60,044 bases of DNA, taken from assembly GCA_020849665.1 (NCBI GenBank), contig JADLFX010000099.1:1-60044 (forward strand), read 5' to 3'. A program made the translations under genes and the position numbers. Below are positions 25,706 through 32,691 of the stretch, in pieces. Positions within the stretch are counted from its first letter, which is position 1, and every line of letters begins with the position of its first letter. The DNA comes from Planctomycetota bacterium. GTDB taxonomy: Bacteria; Planctomycetota; UBA1135; UBA2386. The notes beneath the pieces were generated by a model. It ran no database searches. It had not been told where the DNA came from and worked only from the letters and a program-made list of their open reading frames with translations.

Positions 25706-25732
25706 TCCTCGCCATGGCTGCGGCCTGCTTTA
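25706..25732 (-). promoter_or_regulatory. Sigma-28-like promoter of flagellin 2
   Basis: Minus strand: TAAA (25732-25729) - 15 nt - GGCGAGGA (25713-25706); the -35 matches FliA consensus TAAA exactly and the -10 matches GCCGATAA at 5 of 8. It lies 65 nt before the ATG. Confidence 0.55.
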
Positions 25733-25922
25733 GCGAACGCCTGCACACTTCGGCGCGGCGCGGGCGCGCGGCGCCGGGATTCGCGACGCTCGCGAGGCGA
25801 ATCGCCGCGGTGCCATGGGCGCTGGCCGTAGCCGCCGCGCGGCGCCGGGCCGCGGGCCGTGATCTGCGCGGCGGCGCGCCACCGTGCAGATCCGCGACAG
25901 GGTCTTCGTATCTGTCGGCCGG

Positions 25923-25951
25923 CGCGACACCCGCGGGCGGCGGGTGTCGCG
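25923..25951 (-). terminator. Perfect 12-bp hairpin after flagellin 3
   Basis: Arms 25923-25934 and 25940-25951 (CGCGACACCCGC / GCGGGTGTCGCG) with a 5-nt loop, 37 nt past the flagellin 3 stop. The strongest stem in the window. Confidence 0.5.
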
Positions 25952-25988
25952 GGACGCCGCGGCGGGCGCCGCGGCGCCGTGACGTGCC

Positions 25989-26816
25989 TCAGCGCAGGAG
26001 CGAGAGGGCGCTCTGCGGCTGGGCGTTGGCCTGGGCCAGGATCGAGATGCTGGCCTGCTGCAGGATCGAGTTGCGGGTGAGCTGCGCGGTCTCATAGGCG
26101 ACGTCGACGTCGCGGATGCGGCTCTCGGCGGCGGACAGGTTCTCGACCTGGACGGCCAGGTTGTTGATGGTCGAGCCGAGGCGGTTCTGCAGGGCGCCCA
26201 GGGTGCCGCGCAGGCTGGAGATCGTGTTGATCGCCGAGTCGATGTTGGTGATCGCGGTCGTGGTGCTGCCGCCGGAGCCGATGTCGAGCGAGTTGAGCGA
26301 CAGGGTCGTGCTGAGCGCCGGGCTCAGGGTCACCGAGAGCGTGTCGATGCCGCTGGTGGTGCCGAAGCCGACCTGGAACGACACGGTGCTCTGCGAGCCG
26401 TCGAGCAGCTTGATGCCGTTGAACTCGGTGGACCGGCCGATGCGGTTGACCTCGTTCACCAGGCTCTGGAACTCCTCGTCGAGGGTCTCCTTGTCCTGGT
26501 TGGACACCGACCCGTTGCTGGCCTGGACCGCCAGTTCGCGCAGCCGCACGAGGATCGAGTTGACCTCGTTCAGCGAGCCCTCGGCGGTCTGCACGAGGGA
26601 GATGCCGTCGTTGGCGTTGCGCTTGGCCTGGTCGAGCGAGCGGACCTGGCTGCGCAGGCGTTCGGAGATCGCCAGGCCGGCCGCATCGTCGGCGGCGGTG
26701 GAGATGCGCAGGCCCGTCGCCAGGCGGCGGAAGTTGACGTTGAGGCGGTCGTTCACGCCGGCGAGGTTGCGCTGGGCGTTGATCGACGTGACGTTCGTGT
26801 TGACTCTCAGACCCAT
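25989..26816 (-). CDS. fliC: Flagellin, copy 3
   Basis: 275 residues with the same D0/D1 organisation: MGLRVNTNVTSINAQRNLAG at the start and QPQSALSLLR at the end. It differs from copy 2 at VTSINAQRNLAGVNDRLNV and has SNQDKETLDEEF instead of SNQDRETLDEEF. Upstream in-frame codons exist but the flagellin N-terminus fixes the start at 26816. First of the three flagellins in transcription order, with its own sigma-28-like promoter. Confidence 0.95.
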   Translation of the reverse strand: MGLRVNTNVTSINAQRNLAGVNDRLNVNFRRLATGLRISTAADDAAGLAISERLRSQVRSLDQAKRNANDGISLVQTAEGSLNEVNSILVRLRELAVQASNGSVSNQDKETLDEEFQSLVNEVNRIGRSTEFNGIKLLDGSQSTVSFQVGFGTTSGIDTLSVTLSPALSTTLSLNSLDIGSGGSTTTAITNIDSAINTISSLRGTLGALQNRLGSTINNLAVQVENLSAAESRIRDVDVAYETAQLTRNSILQQASISILAQANAQPQSALSLLR

Positions 26817-27215
26817 GGGTGTGTCCTGGATGTCCTTCTCTGCATGTGCGACCGTGCTGCCGCGCGACACCGTGCCGCTGCGGTGCACGATCTCCCGACA
26901 TCCACGGCGGGGCCGCTGCCGGCTTTAGCAGCAGATCGGGCTTCCTGCCGCGGGAGTGCCGCGAACTCCGGCGCAGCTGCCGGCGGCTGTCGCGGAACTC
27001 CCCACGCAGCCGGCGGGCACGCGGCGCGGCACGCCCGCCGACGGCTGCGTTCCGCCCGGCTCCCGCCCTCCGGGCCGCTGTCGAGGAATCGCACACCGGT
27101 CTCGTTCTGCGGCGCAGCCAGACGCCCCGGCGGCCATGTAACGCGATTGCACGGGGCGCGCAGGGGCGCGCGGGGTGACTAGTCTGTCGCGCTCCCCGCC
27201 GTTCCCGAGGCCCGC
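26817..27215. other. Intergenic region between flagellin 3 and SGNH-type gene
   Basis: 399 nt between divergent genes. It contains the flagellin 3 promoter (26901-26927) and, near the other end, a TAGTCT box at 27180-27185 inside the palindrome GACTAGTC, a possible -10 for the plus-strand gene at 27216. The middle ~230 nt shows no recognisable element. Confidence 0.5.
26901..26927 (-). promoter_or_regulatory. Sigma-28-like promoter of flagellin 3
   Basis: Minus strand: TAAA (26927-26924) - 15 nt - GCCGTGGA (26908-26901), 85 nt before the ATG. The -35 is an exact TAAA and is followed by GC, as in the other two flagellin promoters; the -10 shares GCCG with the FliA consensus. Confidence 0.55.
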
Positions 27216-28601
27216 ATGCTCCGCGTCCTTCGCGCCGTGTCGCCCGTCTTCCCGCTCCTCCTGGCCTGCGCTCCGGGCCTCGCCCAGAACTGCGCCAACA
27301 CCAGCACCGGCGCCGTGCCGCTCCCGCAGCTCGGCCTCGCCCTCTACCGCGGCTTCCCCGGCGGGCTCTACCCGCAGGGGGCGAACCAGCCGCCCGCGGC
27401 GCACGCCGCCGCAGGGCTCGCCGCGGCGTTGCGGGTGCAGCCGCTGGACGCGCAGGGCGTCCCGCACCCCGGCGGGAGGATCGTGCTCCTCGCGATCGGC
27501 ATGTCCAACACGACGCAGGAGTACGCCGCGTTCAAGGCCACCGCCGACGCCGATCCGGCGCGCAACCCCGCCGTGCTCCTCGTGGACGGTGCCCAGGGCG
27601 GCCAGGACGCACGCATCATCCAGAACCCGGCCGCGAACTTCTGGACGGTGGTGGACCAGCGCCTCGCCGCGGCCGGAGCGAGCCGTTCCCAGGTGCAGGC
27701 GGTGTGGCTGAAGGAGGCCGTGGCCAATCCCACGCTGCCCTTCCCGCAGCATGCACAGGAGCTCGAGGGGTTCCTGGTCGCGATCTGCCAGATCCTCAAG
27801 TCGCGCTTCGCCAACCTGCAGCTCACCCATGTCTCGACGCGCAGCTACGGCGGCTACGCGCTGGGCGGACGCACCAACCCCGAGCCGTACGCCTACGAGA
27901 CCGGGTTCGCGGTGAAGTGGCTGATCGAGCGGCAGATCCAGGGCGATCCGGCGCTCAACCATGATCCCGCGCGCGGCGCCGTGCGGGCCGCGTGGCTGGG
28001 TTGGGGGCCGTACTTCTGGGCCGATGGCACGCGCGCGAGCGCGGACGGCCTGTTCTACCTGTGCGAGGACTATGCCAGCGACGGCATCCACCCGAGTCCC
28101 GCGGGGCGCAACAAGGTGCTGGCGCGCCTCGACCGCCATTGGCACACCGATCCCACGGCGGTGCCGTGGTACCGCGCCGCCGCCAGCACGCGAGCCACGC
28201 TGCACCCGGTCGGCCTGGGCTGCCCCGGCAGCCGGGGTGCGTTGCAGAGCGGCGGCGTCGGGACGCCGTGGCTGGGCAACTCTGGCTTCGCGCTGGGCCT
28301 CGGCAACGCGGCTGCCGGCGTCCCGCTGGTCGCGCTCGTGGGGGCGACGCGCGGCCAGGCCACCCTCGACCGCAACTGCTCGCTCCTGGTCGATCCCGGT
28401 TCGCTCTGGGCGGTGCTGGCGCTGACCAGCTCGGGCACGGGTGCCGCGCGCCTGCCGCTGCCGATCCCGGCGCAGCCGGCGCTCCAGGGGCTGCGGATCG
28501 CCACGCAATGGGTGGCGCTCGATCCGGCGTCGAGCAACCTCGCCTGGCTGGGCGGAGGCGCGGTCGCCAGCGCGCTGGAGCTGGGGCTCGGCACGCCCTG
28601 A
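27216..28601 (+). CDS. Secreted SGNH-hydrolase-like protein with C-terminal beta module
   Basis: 461 residues. Signal peptide LRAVSPVFPLLLACAPGLAQ. The catalytic-like region has GMSN at 95-98 (block I of SGNH/GDSL esterases, with Ser97) and DGIHPS with Asp289 and His292 (block V), plus a central QAVWLKEAVANPT segment. This is the layout of carbohydrate esterases or lipases of the SGNH fold. The last ~130 residues (from about 335) are the recurrent C-terminal module (GLGCPGSRG, WLGNSGFALGL, LPLPIPAQPALQGLRI). The ATG is preceded by CGAGG. Substrate is unknown. Confidence 0.75.
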   Translation: MLRVLRAVSPVFPLLLACAPGLAQNCANTSTGAVPLPQLGLALYRGFPGGLYPQGANQPPAAHAAAGLAAALRVQPLDAQGVPHPGGRIVLLAIGMSNTTQEYAAFKATADADPARNPAVLLVDGAQGGQDARIIQNPAANFWTVVDQRLAAAGASRSQVQAVWLKEAVANPTLPFPQHAQELEGFLVAICQILKSRFANLQLTHVSTRSYGGYALGGRTNPEPYAYETGFAVKWLIERQIQGDPALNHDPARGAVRAAWLGWGPYFWADGTRASADGLFYLCEDYASDGIHPSPAGRNKVLARLDRHWHTDPTAVPWYRAAASTRATLHPVGLGCPGSRGALQSGGVGTPWLGNSGFALGLGNAAAGVPLVALVGATRGQATLDRNCSLLVDPGSLWAVLALTSSGTGAARLPLPIPAQPALQGLRIATQWVALDPASSNLAWLGGGAVASALELGLGTP

Positions 28602-28618
28602 ACCGCCCGGCGCAGCAG

Positions 28619-28640
28619 GCCCCGCCGGGGCCGGCGGGGC
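28619..28640 (+). terminator. Hairpin terminator after SGNH-type gene
   Basis: Perfect 8-bp stem GCCCCGCC / GGCGGGGC (28619-28626 with 28633-28640), 6-nt loop, starting 18 nt after the TGA and followed by GCTTAGG. Confidence 0.5.
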
Positions 28641-28641
28641 G

Positions 28642-28680
28642 CTTAGGCGATTCTTAGGATCGAAACAGGGTGTCCTTAGG
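28642..28680 (+). promoter_or_regulatory. Three helically phased CTTAGG boxes
   Basis: CTTAGG occurs at 28642-28647, 28653-28658 and 28675-28680. The start-to-start distances are 11 and 22 bp, so all three face the same side of the helix. The segment is less GC-rich than its surroundings and lies 138-176 nt upstream of the cytochrome gene start. Best read as binding sites of an unknown regulator of the cytochrome pair. Confidence 0.45.
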
Positions 28681-28817
28681 GTGCCCCCGGGGTCGCACTC
28701 GCCGCTCTTGCTCCTGGACACAGCGAGCGAACCAGCACGGACCCCGACATGCCGCACTCCGGACACCCCAGGCCGAACCACACCATCCAGCCCCCGAGCA
28801 ACGGCGCGCGGCGCACG

Positions 28818-29909
28818 ATGGCCCTCGGCAGGGCCCTCCGCCGGTGGAGCGTGGCGGCCCTGGCCCTGGTGGCCGCACTGGTCGCCGGCTGCGAGAGGTC
28901 CGCGCCCCAGGTCGCGACCGCGCCGCAGCGCCTCGCCGACACCGGACTCTACGCCGACTTCGCGGCGCGCACCCTCGCCCCAGGCGTGCTGACCTTCACG
29001 CCGCAGTACCCGCTCTGGACCGACGGCGCCGCGAAGCAGCGTTGGGTCGCGCTGCCCCCCGGCACGGCGATCGATGCCAGCGACGTCGACCACTGGGAGT
29101 TCCCGGTGGGCACGCGGTTCTGGAAGGAATTCGCCTTCGGCCGCGCGGTCGAGACCCGCTTCATGCAGCGCCAGCCCGACGGTTCCTGGCTCTACGCCAC
29201 GTACCGTTGGACCGAGGACGGCGCCGACGCCGTCCTGGCGCCGGAGTCCGGCGTGCCGAATGCCTGCGCGACCAGCGAGGGCCGGCACCACGACCTGCCC
29301 GCCATCGGCGACTGCCGCCTCTGCCACGAGGGCGCGCGCACCCCGGTGCTCGGTTTCTCCGCGCTGCAGCTCTCGCCGGATCGGGACCCGCTGGCGCCGC
29401 ACGCGAACACGCCGGGACCGGACGACGTCGACCTCCGTTCGCTGGTCGGACGCGGCCTGCTGCGCAACCTCCCGGAGCAGTGGCGCGACGCGCCGCCGCG
29501 CATCGCCGCGCGCACGCCGCGCGAGCGGGCCGCACTCGGCTACCTGCACGGCAACTGCAGCAGTTGCCACAACGGCGACGGGCCGCTGGCGCGCCTCGGC
29601 CTGCGCCTCGACTACCCGCTCGCCGGCGCCGCGACGCACGGCGGCGCGCCCGCGCTCGCAACGACCGTCGGCGTGCCGAGCCGCTTCACGCCCCAGGGCG
29701 CGACGGCGCGCCTCTCCGCCGGCCATCCCGAGGAGTCGGTGCTGGTGCGCCGCCTGCGGGCCACGGACGCGCTGACCCAGATGCCGCCCTTCGGCCGGCA
29801 CCTCGCCGACCGCGAGGCCGTGAACCTCGTCGAGCGATGGGTCCGCGAGGACCTGCCCTCGACGCTCGCCACTGAGACCAACCAACCAACCCTTGCCAGG
29901 AGACCATGA
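28818..29909 (+). CDS. Di-heme cytochrome c-type lipoprotein
   Basis: 363 residues from the ATG at 28818, chosen because it begins a lipoprotein signal (ALALVAALVAGC, Cys25); an upstream ATG at 28749 would add 23 polar residues. Two heme c sites: CRLCH at 166-170 and CSSCH at 247-251. The region before the first heme (TFTPQYPLWTDGAAKQRWVALPPG, EFPVGTRFWKEF) resembles the repeat domain of large planctomycete/bacterial 'SO2930-like' heme proteins. Likely a periplasmic, lipid-anchored electron carrier or oxidase partner. Its stop overlaps the first possible start of the downstream monoheme gene. Three CTTAGG boxes lie upstream. Confidence 0.85.
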   Translation: MALGRALRRWSVAALALVAALVAGCERSAPQVATAPQRLADTGLYADFAARTLAPGVLTFTPQYPLWTDGAAKQRWVALPPGTAIDASDVDHWEFPVGTRFWKEFAFGRAVETRFMQRQPDGSWLYATYRWTEDGADAVLAPESGVPNACATSEGRHHDLPAIGDCRLCHEGARTPVLGFSALQLSPDRDPLAPHANTPGPDDVDLRSLVGRGLLRNLPEQWRDAPPRIAARTPRERAALGYLHGNCSSCHNGDGPLARLGLRLDYPLAGAATHGGAPALATTVGVPSRFTPQGATARLSAGHPEESVLVRRLRATDALTQMPPFGRHLADREAVNLVERWVREDLPSTLATETNQPTLARRP

Positions 29910-29911
29910 CC

Positions 29912-30472
29912 ATGAAGATGCCCGTCTTGCTGTTCGCCTGTTCGGCCCTCGCCGCCGTCATCGCCGCCACCGCCGGCTACTCGCTGGCGCCGCGCGGCAG
30001 CGATCGCAACCCCGTCGAACGCGGCCGCTACCTCGTGACCGCGATGGGGTGCAACGACTGCCACACGCCGTGGCACATGGGGCCGAACGGCCCCGCCCCC
30101 GACATGACGCGCATGCTCTCGGGCCACCCGGCGACGATCGCGCTGCCGGCGGCCGCCAAGGGCACCCCGGAGTGGCCGGTGCAGGTCTCGGCGACCAACA
30201 CCGCATGGTCCGGCCCGTGGGGCACGAGCTTCACCGCGAACCTCACCCCCGATCCCGAGACCGGGCTCGGCAGCTGGACCGCCGACGAGTTCATCGCGGC
30301 CCTGCGCACGGGTCGCCACCAGGGCCGCGGGCGCCAGATCCTGCCGCCGATGCCGTATCCGATGATCAACAAGCTCGACGACGCCGACCTGAAGGCCGTG
30401 TTCGCCTACCTGCTCTCGATCCCGGCGATCCGCAACAAGGTGCCCGAGCCGCTGCCGCCGCAGGCGCAGTGA
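29912..30472 (+). CDS. Monoheme cytochrome c
   Basis: 186 residues. Uncleaved or cleavable signal helix VLLFACSALAAVIAATAGYS, heme site CNDCH at 47-51, and a C-terminal cytochrome c tail (DDADLKAVFAYLLSIPAI), with Met residues in LPPMPYPM as candidate axial ligand. Class I-like electron carrier in the periplasm. AGGAG at 29898-29902 lies 9 nt before this ATG but only 3 nt before the one at 29906, so the second start is preferred. Overlaps or abuts the di-heme lipoprotein gene; the two probably form one redox unit. Confidence 0.88.
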   Translation: MKMPVLLFACSALAAVIAATAGYSLAPRGSDRNPVERGRYLVTAMGCNDCHTPWHMGPNGPAPDMTRMLSGHPATIALPAAAKGTPEWPVQVSATNTAWSGPWGTSFTANLTPDPETGLGSWTADEFIAALRTGRHQGRGRQILPPMPYPMINKLDDADLKAVFAYLLSIPAIRNKVPEPLPPQAQ

Positions 30473-30493
30473 CCCCGTAGGGCGGCGGGTGGA

Positions 30494-30499
30494 TAGACT
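30494..30499 (+). promoter_or_regulatory. Putative -10 box (TAGACT) of the flavin-fold/GAF gene
   Basis: TAGACT ends 12 nt before the GTG at 30512. A GTGACC at 30469-30474 could be a weak -35 (19-nt spacer). No Shine-Dalgarno follows. Confidence 0.35.
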
Positions 30500-30511
30500 C
30501 CGCCGCCCGTA

Positions 30512-32470
30512 GTGATCCCCGAAGACCTGCAACGCGTTCTCGAGTCCGGCATCTCGGTCCTGGTCGGGACGCGGGACGCGGCTGGCCGGCCGGCGTGCAT
30601 GCGCGCGTTCGGTGCCCGCGTGGCGGGCGGGGGCGCCGAGCTCGTCGTGTTCCTGCCGGTCGCGACGGGCACGGCGGCGTGCGCGAACCTCGCGGACAAC
30701 GGCCGCATCGCGGTCTGCTTCGCGCGGCCCCGCGACCACTACTCGGTGCAGGTCAAGGGACGCGTGCTGGAGCTGGGCGCCGCGGACGAGGGCGACCGCG
30801 AGTTCGTCGAGCGCTACTGCGCGGCCTTCGCGCAGGAGCTGGCGGTCGTGGGCGCGCCGCCCTCGACGACGCTGCGCATGACCCACTGGCCCACCCGTAG
30901 GGTGCGGCTCCACGTGGAGCGCCTCTTCCTGCAGACGCCGGGGCCGCACGCCGGGCAGCCGCTCGGCGCCGCGCCGGCAGCGGGCGGCGCGGGTGGCCCT
31001 GCGGCGGGTCGCGGACCGGGCCACGCTGCGGTGGCAGTGCCGGGCGCGGCGGCGTCGCCCGCACCGGCCGGGCCGCGCGAGTCCCCGCAGGTCGCGCGTC
31101 CCACGGAGTTGCGCCTCGAGGACCTGACGCACTGCTTCCAGGGCATCACGCCGGCCCTGATCGCCACGTGCAGCAGCGCGGGCGAACCGAACGTCACCTA
31201 CCTCTCGCAGGTGTACCTGGCGGCGCCCGGCCACGTGGCGCTGTCGCGGCAGTTCTTCAACAAGACGCAGCAGAACCTGGCCGAGAACCCGTACGCGGCC
31301 GTGCACTTCTACGACCCGGTCACCCTCGAGGCATACGAGCTCGAGCTGCGCTACCTGCGCTCCGAGATGACGGGCCCGCTCTTCGACACCATGGCGGCGC
31401 GCATCCAGGTGATCGCCTCGCACACCGGGATGGCGGGCGTGTTCCGCCTGCTCTCGGCCGACGTGTTCGCGGTGCTCGGCCTGCGCCGGATCGCGGAGTA
31501 CCTGCAGCCGCGGACGGGCGGCGAGCCGCCGGTGCCGGCGAGCCCGGGCCGGCTGGGCGAACTGCGCAGCCTGCAGGTCGTCTCCGACCGGATCAGCCGT
31601 GCCGCCTGCCTCGAGGAACTGCTGGGTGGGGCGCTGGGCGCGCTCGCCGAGGCGCTCGGGTTCGAGCACAGCATGGTGCTGCTGCTCGAGGAGCAGCGCG
31701 GTCGGCTGATCGCGATCCACGGCCACGGCTACGGCGAGGGCGGCGCCGGCGCGGAGGTGCCGCTCGGGGCCGGCGTGATCGGCACCGCCGCGGAGCGGCG
31801 GCGGATGGTGAAGGTGACGGGCATCGGCGCGGAGCTGCGCTACGGCCGCGCGGTGCGGGAGCAGCTGGCCCAGGGCGGCGCCAGTCTGCTGCCCGAGATC
31901 CCGCTGCCGGGGCTGCCCGACGCGCAGGCGCAGCTGGCGCTGCCGCTGCTGTGCGGCGGCCGGCTGGTCGGCGTGCTCGCGTTCGAGAGCCGGGACCCGA
32001 TGGCGTTCGACGAGTGGGACGAGGCGTTCCTGCAGATCCTCGCCAACCAGATCGCGTTGGGCATCGACCGCATGCAGGACGGCTACGAGGACGAGGGACC
32101 GGGCCCCGGCGCCGTGCCGGCGCCGCCCGCCGCGAGCCGGCGGTCGCGCACGTTCGTGTTCTACCGCAACGACGACTGCGTGTTCGTCGACGGCGAGTAC
32201 CTGGTGCGCGGCGTGCCCGGGTTGATCCTGTGGAAGCTGCTGCGGCAGCACCGGGACGACGCGCGCGGCGAGTTCACCAACCGCGAGCTGCGCCTCGATC
32301 CGGGACTGCGGCTGCCGCCGGTCAAGGACAACCTCGAGAGCCGGCTGATCCTGCTGCGCAAGCGGCTGCAGGAGAAGTGTCCCGACGTGGCGCTGGTGCC
32401 GGTGGCGCGCGGCCGTTTCGCCCTGCGTGTGGGCTGCGCGTACGAACTCGTGGAGCGCGCCAGCGGCTGA
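30512..32470 (+). CDS. Two flavin-fold (PPOX-like) domains + GAF + winged-helix protein
   Basis: 652 residues, GTG start. Domains in order: pyridoxamine-5'-phosphate-oxidase-like split barrel (~1-150, with GISVLVGTRDAAGRPACMRA and VCFARPRDHYSVQVKGRV); a low-complexity Ala/Gly/Pro linker (~150-190); a second PPOX-like barrel (~195-330, ALIATCSSAGEPNVTYLSQV, LSRQFFNKTQQNL); a GAF sensor domain (~350-515, with LQVVSDRISRAACLEELL); another linker; and a C-terminal winged-helix-like domain (~560-640, GLILWKLLRQH, NRELRLD, LESRLILLRKRLQ, GRFALRV) similar in shape to OmpR-type DNA-binding domains. PPOX barrels bind FMN, F420 or heme. A redox/flavin-sensing regulator is inferred. Located 221 nt upstream of the signalling operon. 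Confidence 0.8.
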   Translation: MIPEDLQRVLESGISVLVGTRDAAGRPACMRAFGARVAGGGAELVVFLPVATGTAACANLADNGRIAVCFARPRDHYSVQVKGRVLELGAADEGDREFVERYCAAFAQELAVVGAPPSTTLRMTHWPTRRVRLHVERLFLQTPGPHAGQPLGAAPAAGGAGGPAAGRGPGHAAVAVPGAAASPAPAGPRESPQVARPTELRLEDLTHCFQGITPALIATCSSAGEPNVTYLSQVYLAAPGHVALSRQFFNKTQQNLAENPYAAVHFYDPVTLEAYELELRYLRSEMTGPLFDTMAARIQVIASHTGMAGVFRLLSADVFAVLGLRRIAEYLQPRTGGEPPVPASPGRLGELRSLQVVSDRISRAACLEELLGGALGALAEALGFEHSMVLLLEEQRGRLIAIHGHGYGEGGAGAEVPLGAGVIGTAAERRRMVKVTGIGAELRYGRAVREQLAQGGASLLPEIPLPGLPDAQAQLALPLLCGGRLVGVLAFESRDPMAFDEWDEAFLQILANQIALGIDRMQDGYEDEGPGPGAVPAPPAASRRSRTFVFYRNDDCVFVDGEYLVRGVPGLILWKLLRQHRDDARGEFTNRELRLDPGLRLPPVKDNLESRLILLRKRLQEKCPDVALVPVARGRFALRVGCAYELVERASG

Positions 32471-32691
32471 GCGCCGCGCCGGCCGCATCCCGTGCGCCGT
32501 GCGGTGGTTGCGCGCGCAGGCGTGCCCGCCCCGGCGGCCGTGTCGCGGGCGCGCAGGCGGCCGAGCCCTCGCGCGGAGCGGCTCCTGGCCAAAAGTTCGA
32601 CGGCGAGAGTGCCGAAAGAGCCCGCAGCAAGGCAAACGCACGTCGCGTCCCGCGCCACCAGCGGTCGCGTTCCTGCGAATCGAGGTCGGAA

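Larger units (their letters stand above)
25642..25988. other. Intergenic region, flagellin 2 to flagellin 3
   Basis: 347 nt without a gene. Contains the flagellin 2 promoter (25706-25732), a 12-bp hairpin after flagellin 3 (25923-25951) and a second GC-only inverted repeat around 25955-25978 (CGCCGCGG repeats). Nothing else recognised. Confidence 0.6.
24813..26093 (-). repeat. Near-identical flagellin 3' segments
   Basis: The 106 bp at 24813-24918 (3' end of flagellin 2) are identical by eye to 25988-26093 (3' end of flagellin 3), and much of this is shared with copy 1. Elsewhere the copies differ at many synonymous sites. Patchy identity of this kind suggests gene conversion. Confidence 0.6.

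Noticed and set aside
24814..26816. Phase-variation or recombination cassette in the flagellin array
   Set aside because: All three copies are full-length with own promoters and there is no invertase or partial silent copy.
27147..27185. TTGCAC...TAGTCT as a promoter for the gene at 27216
   Set aside because: The spacer would be 27 nt, far from the usual 16-19; only the TAGTCT box is kept as a weak possibility.
28749..28817. Upstream ATG as start of the di-heme cytochrome
   Set aside because: It would put 23 polar residues before a clear lipoprotein signal and has no ribosome site.
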